DNA of 64,000 nucleotides from the NCBI GenBank assembly GCA_018267955.1, contig JAFDXL010000007.1, positions 62,001 to 126,000 on the forward strand, read 5' to 3'. Position numbers and translations under genes: made by a program. Under the pieces are notes generated by a model that did not search any database, had not been told where the DNA came from, and worked only from the letters and a program-made list of their open reading frames with translations. The DNA is from Bacteroidota bacterium (GTDB taxonomy: Bacteria; Bacteroidota; Bacteroidia; Chitinophagales; Chitinophagaceae). Below, one piece after another: positions 1 through 9,000 of the stretch (its first letter is position 1; each line of letters starts with the position of its first letter).

Positions 1-1
1 T

Positions 2-454
2 GCCGTTCAGGCTACGTTGGTTTCGGGTATCCTGATGCTGCTGTTCTTCTTCATTGGGGAGCAGGTGCTCAATTTCATGGGGCTCGATATACATTCCTTT
101 GCCATCGCAGGTTCTATCGTTGTATTTATCCTGGGGCTCGAAATGGTGCTGGGGCTCGAAATATTCAGGGCAGAAAAGGATAATAAATCAGGTAATGTAG
201 TGCCCATAGCCTTTCCGTTAATAGCAGGTTCGGGTACTTTAACCACTGTAATGTCTCTAAAGGCTACTTACCACGCCTATAATATACTCATAGCTATTTT
301 TATAAATCTCATATTTGTATATATCACTTTGCGTTCCCTCAATCTGCTGGAGCGCGCACTGGGGCCGTCCGGCATCCTGGTAGTCCGCAAGTTTTTTGGG
401 GTGATATTGTTGGCTATCGCTGTTAAAATGTTTCGGGGCAATATCGGCTTCTAA
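2..454 (+). CDS. MarC family integral membrane protein (5' end outside window)
   Basis: The reading frame is open from base 2 and runs off the left edge, so about 150 C-terminal residues are visible of a family that is usually 190-220 aa. Several hydrophobic segments are clear, along with the family-like stretch PIAFPLIAGSGTLTTVMSL and a GLEMVLGLEIF helix. MarC/UPF0056 proteins are inner-membrane proteins of uncertain transport role; the original antibiotic-resistance link is not well supported. An internal TTG at base 17 is a codon of the open frame, not a likely start. Confidence 0.8.
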   Translation, partial: AVQATLVSGILMLLFFFIGEQVLNFMGLDIHSFAIAGSIVVFILGLEMVLGLEIFRAEKDNKSGNVVPIAFPLIAGSGTLTTVMSLKATYHAYNILIAIFINLIFVYITLRSLNLLERALGPSGILVVRKFFGVILLAIAVKMFRGNIGF

Positions 455-509
455 TGCCGATATATGATACATTCCGCTGTTTTGATTAAATTCGCACCTT
501 CATTCCTGT

Positions 510-1256
510 ATGATTAATAATAAAAAGCTGGTCATCGTACTGCCGGCATACAAAGCTGCCCTTACACTCGAAAGGACTTATAATGAGATCCCTTTTGACA
601 TCGTTGATGATGTGGTGCTGGTAGACGACAACAGTCCTGATAATACAGTTGAAGTCGCTAAACAAATAGGTATCAGGCATATTATTAAGCATGAAGCAAA
701 CAAAGGCTACGGAGGCAACCAGAAAAGCTGCTATCGCAAGGCAATGGAGCTCAACGCTGATATCGTAGTAATGCTGCATCCGGATTATCAGTACACTCCT
801 AAGCTCATTCATACGCTCGCGTCCATGATCGCTTACGATGTTTATCCTGTTTCTTTTGGTTCACGCATATTGGGAAAGGGTGCATTAAAGGGCGGGATGC
901 CCATGTACAAATACGTTGCAAATAGGTTCCTTACCTTGTTTCAGAATATCATGCTGGGTCAAAAGCTTAGCGAATATCATACAGGCTACAGGGCATTTTC
1001 TGCTGATGTGATAAAGTCTATCGACTTCAGTCATAATAGCGATGATTTCGTTTTCGATAACGAAATGATTTCGCAAATATTTATGAATGGTTTCGAAATA
1101 GGGGAGGCTACTTGTCCTACCAAATATTTCGAAGAGGCCTCCAGCATCAACTTTAGTCGTAGTATGAAGTATGGCAGGGGGGTGCTCAGAGTTTCAATAG
1201 TGCACCGCCTGCACAAATGGGGGCTGGTAAAGAGTAAACTTTATAACAGGCCATAG
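510..1256 (+). CDS. Glycosyltransferase family 2 protein
   Basis: A 248-aa GT-A fold enzyme. The N-terminus LVIVLPAYKAALTLERTY and the VLVDDNSPDNT segment are the nucleotide-sugar-binding start of GT2 enzymes, and LHPDYQY near residue 90 stands where dolichol/polyprenol-phosphate transferases carry their metal-binding acidic motif. No C-terminal membrane anchor is visible, so it should act at the cytoplasmic membrane face. Substrate cannot be told. It begins 55 bp after the MarC gene on the same strand. A second GT2 enzyme lies at 53173-53910. Confidence 0.8.
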   Translation: MINNKKLVIVLPAYKAALTLERTYNEIPFDIVDDVVLVDDNSPDNTVEVAKQIGIRHIIKHEANKGYGGNQKSCYRKAMELNADIVVMLHPDYQYTPKLIHTLASMIAYDVYPVSFGSRILGKGALKGGMPMYKYVANRFLTLFQNIMLGQKLSEYHTGYRAFSADVIKSIDFSHNSDDFVFDNEMISQIFMNGFEIGEATCPTKYFEEASSINFSRSMKYGRGVLRVSIVHRLHKWGLVKSKLYNRP

Positions 1257-1286
1257 TACAAACCCTTCCTCTCTTTTAAGTATAGC

Positions 1287-1631
1287 TTAGTGTCCAACAG
1301 GCACGGGCTTTGTTTTGGGGTATAACGTTATGTCAAACGGTATGTCTCTATCTGCGGCTATTGTTATTCCGGGGTAGAACCTTCCATTATGGTCAAGACT
1401 CCGGGCTTTTAGCTCGTATCGCCCAACGGGTACGTTTTTGATGATATAATAACCCGTACTGTCAGTAGTTGTGCCATATTTAGGCATCGTATGGTCCATT
1501 AAAGATACAATGGCTCCCTGCACAGGCTGTTTCTTATCATCTGTTATCTTTCCCGATATGCTTCCTGTTTGTGCCCTCAATTCACCTGCAAGGCTGGTGG
1601 TTAACAGCAATGTTGCAATAATGTATTTCAT
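1287..1631 (-). CDS. Small secreted carboxypeptidase-regulatory-like (CarboxypepD_reg) protein
   Basis: A 114-aa protein with a Sec signal peptide (MKYIIATLLLTTSLAGELRA, cut near residue 20). The rest is one beta-sandwich domain of the carboxypeptidase regulatory type: GSISGKITDDKKQPVQGAIV, then GYYIIKNVPVGRYELKA. In Bacteroidota this fold usually precedes TonB-dependent receptors, but here it stands alone. It converges on the glycosyltransferase gene and is separated from the M13 peptidase gene by a hairpin, so it is probably transcribed on its own. Function unknown. Confidence 0.7.
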   Translation of the reverse strand: MKYIIATLLLTTSLAGELRAQTGSISGKITDDKKQPVQGAIVSLMDHTMPKYGTTTDSTGYYIIKNVPVGRYELKARSLDHNGRFYPGITIAADRDIPFDITLYPKTKPVPVGH

Positions 1632-1691
1632 AAAACTGCGTAGTAGTAATAGTCCTGGTTGTAATTTAACAACTGTTACCCAATTATACGA

Positions 1692-1720
1692 AAATAGCCC
1701 GGCATCGCCGGGCTATTTTT
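1692..1720. terminator. Intrinsic terminator hairpin
   Basis: A 13-bp perfect stem (AAAATAGCCCGGC pairing with GCCGGGCTATTTT) around a 3-nt ATC loop. T-rich flanks on both strands make it bidirectional in form. It lies just 3' of the leftward M13 peptidase gene, which it most likely terminates. Confidence 0.85.
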
Positions 1721-1739
1721 ATCGGAATATTAACTTGTT

Positions 1740-3794
1740 TTACCAAACCTTAGCACGTGTTGCATCATCACGATACATTTTGTCACCCGGCTTGATGTCG
1801 AATGCTTTATAGAACTCAGGCATATTGCTCAGCGGACTGTTGCAACGCCAGATGTTTGGAGAGTGTGGATCAGTTTTGATGCGTGAAGCCAGTTCTTCAG
1901 GAGTAGTATTGGCCCTCCATACTTGTGCCCAGCTCAGGAAGAAACGTTGATCAGGAGTAAAGCCATCGATCTTCTCATTGCTTTGTCCTTGTTTTGTTTT
2001 CTTGAACGCTTCGTATGCTATAGCAATACCACCCAGGTCAGCCAGGTTTTCACCAAGTGTCAGGTGGCCGTTTACATGTATGCTATCCAGTACAGTATAA
2101 CCATCAAATTGACTCACTACAACATTTGCCTTCTGCATGAATTTAGCAGAATCTTCAGAGGTCCACCAGTTGTTCAGGTTACCATCTGCATCATACAGGC
2201 GGCCCTGGTCATCAAATCCGTGGGTCATTTCGTGGCCTATTACAGCGCCGATTCCACCATAGTTAACCGCGTCGTCTGCGTTCATATCAAAGAAAGGATA
2301 TTGCAGAATGCCCGCTGGGAATACGATCTCGTTAAATGCAGGATTGTAATATGCATTCACTGTTGGCGGTGTCATGCCCCATTCTGTTTTGTCAACAGGC
2401 TTGCCCAGTTTGTTGATCATGTAATCGTATTCAAATGCAGATGCTGCTACGATGTTTTGTACATAATCGTTTCCTTTAATAGTAAGCTTGCTATAGTCTT
2501 TCCATTTATCAGGATATCCGATCTTTTTCAGGAATGCATTCAGCTTCACAATTGCTTTTTGCTTGGTAACAGCAGACATCCAGTCAAGACGGTTAATGCG
2601 GTCAGCATAAGTCTTTTGCAGGTTGTCCAGCAATTCCATCATGCGTTGTTTCGCTTCCGGTTTAAAGTGCTTGTCAACATACATCTGTCCCAGCAATTCA
2701 CCAATAGAACCATCTACTACTGACAGTACTCTTTTCCAGCGTGGTTTTTGTTCTTTCTGTCCGCGTACTATTGTGCCGTAGAAAGCAAAGCGTGCATCAG
2801 AAACATTTTGGCTCAGGTAAGGAGCCATATCATTCAGCGTATGGAATTTCAGGTATTTCTTCCATACTTCCAGCGGAGTAGCTTTTAGTTGTTTACTTAC
2901 TTCTGCAAAGAATTTAGGCATGCCCACAAGGAAAGAATCCTGGTTGCCTACTTTCATGTTGGTAAACATTACTTTCCAGTCTATACCCGGAGTTACTTTG
3001 TCAAAGCTTTCAAAATTGTATTTGTTATACAGTTTATAAGGGTCACGCATTTCTACACGTGTCATAGAAGCACCTGCTAAAGCAGTCTCTAGTTTAAACA
3101 CATCTGCAGCGTCCTTCATTGCAGTAACACTATCTTCACCCAGTTCTTTGAAAACAGTTACCTGGTATTGTTTGTATGCGTCGCGGATCTTTGTTGTACG
3201 CGGATCTTTGTCAAAATAATAATCGCGGTCAGGTAAGCCTAATCCGCCTTGCCCCATCTGGCATATTTCGGTAGTTACATGTTTATCATCCGGTCCTACA
3301 TAGAAACCGAATAACTTGCCCATGCCTTCGGTTTGGCTTTGAGCTATTTCAGCCAATAATCCATTTGCATCTTTGATATCATCAATGCGTTTCAGCATGC
3401 CGTTGATAGGTGTAATACCGGCTTTATCGATAGCCGCACTGTCCATACCGCTGCGGTACAGATCTCCAACTTTTTGGTCAGCGCTTCCGGTCTTTGCGTC
3501 TTTGTTTGCAGCAGCTGCATCCAGCAGTTCATGCAATGCTTTGAAGTTGTTTTCCTGCAGCTCGTTGAAACTTCCCCAGCGTGTCTCTGTAGAAGGAATC
3601 GGGTTATTCTTCAGCCATGTACCGTTTGCATACAGGAAGAAGTTATCACCCGGGTGAACTGTAGTATCCATGTTGGCAGGATCCAGCAATTTGCGCTCAG
3701 ACTTTGCCTCGCTGTTATCTTTCTTGCCATTTTGCTGGCAGGAAGCTAAAGCCAGCAGGCTCAGGCCTGCCGCAAAAGTGTACTTAAAATTCAT
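1740..3794 (-). CDS. M13 family zinc metallopeptidase (neprilysin/PepO-like), lipoprotein
   Basis: A 684-aa endopeptidase of the neprilysin family. The start at 3794 gives a lipoprotein signal, MNFKYTFAAGLSLLALASC, with the lipid-attached Cys at residue 19; upstream in-frame codons would only add a non-signal-like tail. The C-terminal catalytic domain has the zinc site HEMTH around residue 519 and ENLADLGG around residue 581, the source of the third zinc ligand, and it ends in a typical family ...VW. All catalytic motifs are intact. It probably acts on oligopeptides in the periplasm or at the cell surface. Confidence 0.93.
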   Translation of the reverse strand: MNFKYTFAAGLSLLALASCQQNGKKDNSEAKSERKLLDPANMDTTVHPGDNFFLYANGTWLKNNPIPSTETRWGSFNELQENNFKALHELLDAAAANKDAKTGSADQKVGDLYRSGMDSAAIDKAGITPINGMLKRIDDIKDANGLLAEIAQSQTEGMGKLFGFYVGPDDKHVTTEICQMGQGGLGLPDRDYYFDKDPRTTKIRDAYKQYQVTVFKELGEDSVTAMKDAADVFKLETALAGASMTRVEMRDPYKLYNKYNFESFDKVTPGIDWKVMFTNMKVGNQDSFLVGMPKFFAEVSKQLKATPLEVWKKYLKFHTLNDMAPYLSQNVSDARFAFYGTIVRGQKEQKPRWKRVLSVVDGSIGELLGQMYVDKHFKPEAKQRMMELLDNLQKTYADRINRLDWMSAVTKQKAIVKLNAFLKKIGYPDKWKDYSKLTIKGNDYVQNIVAASAFEYDYMINKLGKPVDKTEWGMTPPTVNAYYNPAFNEIVFPAGILQYPFFDMNADDAVNYGGIGAVIGHEMTHGFDDQGRLYDADGNLNNWWTSEDSAKFMQKANVVVSQFDGYTVLDSIHVNGHLTLGENLADLGGIAIAYEAFKKTKQGQSNEKIDGFTPDQRFFLSWAQVWRANTTPEELASRIKTDPHSPNIWRCNSPLSNMPEFYKAFDIKPGDKMYRDDATRAKVW

Positions 3795-3885
3795 TACCGT
3801 ATAGTTTTGAGCGTCAAATGTACAAAACAAAGAATACAGATTCCATATATGTAATTTGTCGTCAAGGGTGAAAAATTGGGGGAAA

Positions 3886-4530
3886 CTATGCCGTCTTCCG
3901 TCTGTCGCGCCTGATGTGCTTCACTTCTACAATGCTATGGAAAAGGTATATTTTACCGGTAGCCAGTTGTTTGCAGCGAGATCGGGTACGCAAATGTTCT
4001 ACTATCTCATATATATGGCCATCTTCTGTCTCAAACCAATGGCCTACTTCCAGGTCATCAACAAGATAATGGCTGGGCTTGGGTTCGTCGTACCTATATA
4101 ATGCTTTATATAATGCCTGGTCTGTACAGGTGCTGGCAGCAGGGTTTTTAATATAGGCTATCAGTGCTTTTTCTACATCTGCAGGAAATATCTTCTTACC
4201 TATAAAAGGTATCAGCACATGCCTGAACTGTGTTTTCCATTCCTTACCGTGTGGTGGTATGCTGTTCTTAAAATGGTTGTAAGTAAGCATATGCGCCAGC
4301 TCGTGCAGTAAGGTTATCAGGAAGCTGTATTGGTTCAGCGTAATGTTTACAGTAATACGATGATGCGGATCCTCTTTTGTCGGGTTGCGGTAATCACCCA
4401 GCACAGATTTGCGTTCCTGCGTCAGGGTCAGGTGCACGGTGTTATCCCTGAAGTAGGGTGCTACCAGGTCAAAGGTACCTTCGGGTATAAAGTTTTTCAG
4501 GAAATAAAGAGAGGTTTCCTTCTTTTTCAT
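3886..4530 (-). CDS. SprT-like zinc metalloprotease-fold protein
   Basis: A 214-aa protein with the zinc motif HELAH at residues 76-80 in the context YSFLITLLHELAHMLTYNH. A likely further ligand is H94 in PPHGKEW. This is the SprT/Spartan-like arrangement. The C-terminal third is Bacteroidota-type and may hold a small beta domain (VGHWFETEDGHIYEIVEHLRTR). It is the last gene of an overlapping leftward set that starts at 5588, one base after the preceding stop. Bacterial SprT-domain proteins have no settled function. Confidence 0.8.
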   Translation of the reverse strand: MKKKETSLYFLKNFIPEGTFDLVAPYFRDNTVHLTLTQERKSVLGDYRNPTKEDPHHRITVNITLNQYSFLITLLHELAHMLTYNHFKNSIPPHGKEWKTQFRHVLIPFIGKKIFPADVEKALIAYIKNPAASTCTDQALYKALYRYDEPKPSHYLVDDLEVGHWFETEDGHIYEIVEHLRTRSRCKQLATGKIYLFHSIVEVKHIRRDRRKTA

Positions 4531-4531
4531 A

Positions 4532-4906
4532 TCATTTGGTTCTTGCCATTTTTGATAATAAGATGTTTTCTGTGGCCGAATACACTACATAAATGCCAAA
4601 TAATGTAAACAGCGTTGGTTTGTGAATATGATGTTTGTTGAGTAGTATATATGTAAGCGCGGCAAACATGCATACCAGCAGTTTTAGCAGCGATGAGGAA
4701 TAGACACCTCTTACAAAAGCTTCCGGCTTTTTACTGATCTGGGTACTCACCAGCAAATAGCTTACAATAGATAATAATGCCAGCAGTCCGTTAGCGATCA
4801 TCAGTACATTGAAATGATATTCAGGCAGGGCGCTCTTCATATATAAGAACACAGCGCTCAGCACTGCAAATACGATCAATATAACAGGTATAAAAACTTT
4901 CTTCAT
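4532..4906 (-). CDS. Small four-helix membrane protein next to AtpZ/AtpI-like gene
   Basis: 124 aa with about four transmembrane segments (residues roughly 3-22, 37-55, 73-90 and 97-113). Its size and topology recall AtpI-type proteins encoded near F-ATPase genes, but no motif identifies it. Its ATG overlaps the stop of the AtpZ/AtpI-like gene by 4 bp, so the two are translationally coupled. No ATP synthase subunit genes follow; the next gene encodes an SprT-like protein. Confidence 0.6.
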   Translation of the reverse strand: MKKVFIPVILIVFAVLSAVFLYMKSALPEYHFNVLMIANGLLALLSIVSYLLVSTQISKKPEAFVRGVYSSSLLKLLVCMFAALTYILLNKHHIHKPTLFTLFGIYVVYSATENILLSKMARTK

Positions 4907-5115
4907 TTCTTAGGCTTGCTTACTTCTTTTATCAGTTTCCAAAGCGAAAAACACAAAGCTATCAATGGCAGCAACACGACAAACAGCGGAAACTTCCATC
5001 CGGTCTTGCGGTCTAAAACTACACCGGCCCAGACTGCCAATGCCAGCATTACCATCCATTGGGTGGCAAGGCCTGCATAGCGCATCATATTCCCCTGTTG
5101 GTTTTCTTCGCTCAC
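4903..5115 (-). CDS. AtpZ/AtpI family small membrane protein
   Basis: 70 aa, two transmembrane helices, with the family pattern MRYAGLATQWMVMLALAVWAG, then LDRKTGWKFPLF and a cytoplasmic Lys-rich tail. AtpZ/AtpI proteins assist assembly or cation loading of F1Fo-ATP synthase. The gene overlaps both neighbours by 4 bp (5112-5115 and 4903-4906), which marks an operon, yet no atp structural gene is adjacent. The family call is firm from pattern; the ATP-synthase role is inference. Confidence 0.75.
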   Translation of the reverse strand: MSEENQQGNMMRYAGLATQWMVMLALAVWAGVVLDRKTGWKFPLFVVLLPLIALCFSLWKLIKEVSKPKK

Positions 5116-5588
5116 TCTTTGGCTTTTTGTTGTTTCATCTTTTCTATTGCTCCACGCTTTATCTCCTCATTCATCGGCATCATGTTGTTCATGGCCTCCT
5201 GGTTCACCTTTTTCATATCCAGCATGGCAGTATCTCTTTTCATACCTGCTTTCCCTGTTATCACCTCTTTCAGGTTATCCTCATACTGTTGCTGTGCAAC
5301 CGCAAGGTCGCTCAGCGAATCAACTGTTTGCTGTAATTGTATGATTTGCCTGCGCGAATCATTATTACCGTAACCGGGTATGTAATACTTAAGTGGGGTT
5401 AGTAATACTATACATACTGTTACTACTGCTACCAGCACAAACAGGCTGCTAAGCAAAGTGTACAGCTTACGCATCGTAAGTTTAAAAGAAGCTACTTCCT
5501 GCAGCGACTCGTCATCTATAAACACCACACGATATTCTGTGTTGACGCGTTTAAATATGTCCCTGCGCTTTCGGATTGGCTTCTTCAT
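5112..5588 (-). CDS. Single-pass membrane coiled-coil protein resembling the N-terminus of Bacteroidota M23 peptidases
   Basis: 158 aa when started at 5588 (MKKPIRKRRD). It has a basic cytoplasmic segment, one transmembrane helix (about residues 45-67), the juxtamembrane phrase TPLKYYIPGYG, then a periplasmic coiled coil (RRQIIQLQQTVDSLSDLAV). As I recall, TPLK-YIPGY directly after the TM helix is a hallmark of long M23 endopeptidases in this phylum, but no peptidase domain follows here. It is first in the leftward overlapping set and shares 4 bp with the AtpZ/AtpI-like gene. Confidence 0.6.
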   Translation of the reverse strand: MKKPIRKRRDIFKRVNTEYRVVFIDDESLQEVASFKLTMRKLYTLLSSLFVLVAVVTVCIVLLTPLKYYIPGYGNNDSRRQIIQLQQTVDSLSDLAVAQQQYEDNLKEVITGKAGMKRDTAMLDMKKVNQEAMNNMMPMNEEIKRGAIEKMKQQKAKE

Positions 5589-6089
5589 AAATTTACAAGG
5601 AATGCAATTTAAAAGAAATATTGCCAACCAAAATCTTAATTCTGCTTAAAGAAGATTACATTTTTTTGACAACATGTGATCTGAGCCCATCCGTGGGGAG
5701 TAGCTAAAGTTATTGTTATTTCAAGATATTGATTATCAAATGCTTGTGTGATAACGACGCGCTTTCTGTAACTATTTCTTTCAGATGTAAAATATTTATG
5801 GATGCCACTTGTAGTTATAAGTTGTTATCCTTATATTTTGGATGAGAAATGTATAAGATATAATAGCTAAAAATCATATAAATAGCGTATTTCTAAACTA
5901 ATATTACTTTCTACGCATCAATTAAATTTAACATTTACCCTCGCTATATATAACAAAAATGCCAACTGTATTACCAGCCTTTTTTTATATTTTTGAGATC
6001 GATCACTATCTACCTGTTTCTGCACGCAGCAGGGATAATATTTTTCATATTATACAGTTATATAGTTAGTGGAGACAAAGACCTATTAG
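5589..6089. other. Long A+T-rich divergent intergenic region
   Basis: About 500 bp between divergent genes with no convincing ORF, tRNA or repeat. On the + strand TATTTTTG at 5988-5995 fits the Bacteroidota -7 consensus TAnnTTTG, but no well-spaced TTG lies upstream, so the promoter is weak evidence. The region should hold the start signals of both the leftward membrane-protein operon and the rightward PorW/SprE-like gene. Confidence 0.4.
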
Positions 6090-9000
6090 TTGAATTCGAA
6101 GCGATTTTTTTTATATATTTTTTTTATTTGCTCCCTTATTTTGGGACCATTACCTTCTTATGCCCAATCCAATCGCGCCGATAGCATTTCAGCTGCTTTA
6201 AAAATACAACAAGCTGCACGCGACAGTGCTGTGCGTGCCAGGGAAGAGGCAGCTGAAGCGAATAGAAAGCATCTTGAGGCCTATCGGGATAGTATGGCCG
6301 CTGTTAATGAAGCACGAAGAGAAGCACAAAAAAGATTTTCTGACAGCCTGAAAGATGCCCGCCAGCATCTTTCAGATAGCATGAAAACCGCCCGCCAGCG
6401 CCGGGCAGATAGTTTTGCCGTTATCCGCGAGTACAAAGTGAGCCGTTTTTATCGCGATAGCGTAAAGGATGTCAGGGAGCAGCGTCTTGCAGCAATGCAG
6501 GCAGTACGTAAAGCGCATTTCGATTCTTTGAAGGCAGCCCGTCAGAAAGTTACAGATAGCATCAAGTTTGCCCGCAAAACGGTGCTCGATAGCATACATG
6601 CAGTGCAAAAGCATAGAAGTGATAGCTTGGCCAAAATTAGAAAGTATAAGGAGAGCCGGCGTTTCAGGGATAGTGTAGAGGTGGTACGAAAGTTACGGGC
6701 AGATAGTATCAAATTGGTGCGAAAGCATCATTCCGATAGCCTTATTGCAGCAAGAAAACATGTTACTGATAGTTTTGCCCGGGTGCGAAAGGCCCGGAGT
6801 GATAGCCTTGCATCCATCCGCAAGGCGCGAACAGACAGCGTAACGGCATTGCGAAAGGTAAAGGCCGATAGCCTGGCAAAGGCCAAAGAAAAGCGGGCGA
6901 AGGATCAAAAGGTTAGGGAGCAGGATAAAGAGAAACGACAGCAACTCGCATTTGAGCTCAAGATAAAAAAGAAGCACCAGGCATATTCCAACGAGAAGAT
7001 GCTGAAAAAGCATTGGGGGCTGCCGAGACAGGTAGTGCAGAATAGCTTCACCCGGTATAATTATTACTTCAATGCAGTGCGAAAGATGGATGAAGCGAAG
7101 CTGAACATGGCGCGAGTCCGGCGGGACAACTATGATTCGCTCCTCGCATTGTTTCAATTCGATCCCGATAAGGATTCCGCTTCTATAGCTCCCGATATGG
7201 ATAGCGTTATTCGCAAAGTATCGGTGGGTATCCAGATACACGACCCACGGGTCAAGTGGGGCGATGATTTGTATGTGCTGCTGGGCCAGGCTTATTTTTA
7301 TAAGGGCAATTACAGCGAAGCCGCCTCCGCTTTCAGGTATGCGTTAAGCCTCAAGGATAAAAAGAAAAAGAAATCGTCCCAGCGGGTATACACAAAATCC
7401 CTGACCCTGGCGCAAAAAGAGAAGAAGGGAATGCTTGCTTTCCTGCAGCACAGGTCGGTGCATAATGAGGCGATCCTTTGGCTTGCACGCACCTTTACAC
7501 AAATGAAGGAAGAAGGAAATGCAGAATCTGTGCTCGATCTCTTGAATACAGATCCCAATTTCCCTAAGTCAATGCAAGGCCGGTTGTCGCTGGAAAAAGC
7601 AAATATTGCATTACGGCAAAACGACTACAAGGCTGCAGAGCAGCATCTGGCAGTCGTAGCAAATGATGATAATATACCTAATACTACTCGCATGCGTGCC
7701 GCATTTATCGGCGGACAATTGCAAATGCGTCGCAATGAGTATCCCGCGGCTATAGCTAGCTTTAATAAGGTGATCGATTTGTACCCTAAGATCGATATGG
7801 ATTTTTACGCCCGCAAAAACCTGGCATATAGTACCATGCTGGCAGGTGGTGATCAATCTACAGCTATAGCCTCACTAAAAAAAGTGTTGAACGATGGTAA
7901 GTATATAGCCTATTACGAGCAGGTTTATTTTGTGCTCGGTAACCTTGCTGCCAGCAACGGCGATTATCCGGGCTCTATTGCTTATTTAAACAAAGGGATC
8001 AGTTCGCCTAAGGCTACCCGTAAGCAAAAAGCTATTTCTTTTGCTACTCTGGGTGGTATCTATTACAAGCTGGGAGATTACTCCGGTGCCAAGGCGGCGT
8101 ACGATAGTGCGGTAGCTATGGCGCAGGCAGCCCCGAACGACAGCCTGGTGATGGTAGCTATAAAACGCAGCAGCGCATTGAATTCTATTACTGTTCCGTA
8201 CAATATAATACACATGCAGGATAGCCTTCTTGCAATGTCTCAGTTGTCAGAAAAAGAGCAAAAGGCGCAGGTACGTAAGTATATACGTAGGTTAGAGCAA
8301 GCCAGGGAAGACAGTGCTTTCCGTGCAGAGAATGCGGCATTTAATAATGCCAACAATGCTGCATCTAACAATAATAGCGGGTTTGGCAATGGCGGCAATG
8401 CATTTGCCAATTGGTATTTTGCGAATCCTTCCCTTATCCAGCAGGGTATGAATGAGTTTAAGCGAAAATGGGGCAACAGGCAACTTGCTGATAACTGGCG
8501 ACGCAGCGTAAGTAATTCTTTTGATAATAATGTGGCACAGGATACCACAACATCGCCAAATGCTAATAATCCAAACCTTGATGAAAATGGGCTACCTACG
8601 GAAGAAAGCCTGCTGGCATATATCCCTACAACACCGGAAATGAAGAAGGATGCTGTTGGTAAGATGAAACGTGCTTACGTAGATCTCGCAACGGCTTATA
8701 TAAAAGACCTGGAAGATTATCCGCCTTCTATAAAGACGATGGATACGCTGGATAAAAGGTATCCGCAGCACGAATACCAGGCAGAGGTGTTATACCTGCG
8801 ATACCTTGTTGCCACAAGGCAAAACAAGCTGAGTGAAGCACAGAACTATGCTAATACACTGCTGCAACAATTCCAGGATACAAAATGGGCAGATCTTGTA
8901 AGGCCAAGTGAAAGCGCTGCAAACATTGATACAGTAAAGCGTGTCGATGAGTCGGTTTTTTATGATGAGACTTACGATCTGCTAATGAGCCGGCAATACA

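Noticed and set aside
1923-2723. 266-aa frame opposite the M13 peptidase gene
   Set aside because: It overlaps fully a strong conserved gene and has no recognisable features.
6288-6900. Regular 33-bp spacing considered as a CRISPR-like array
   Set aside because: The repeat lies in a long coding frame, units are degenerate at DNA level, there are no conserved spacers, and no cas genes are near.
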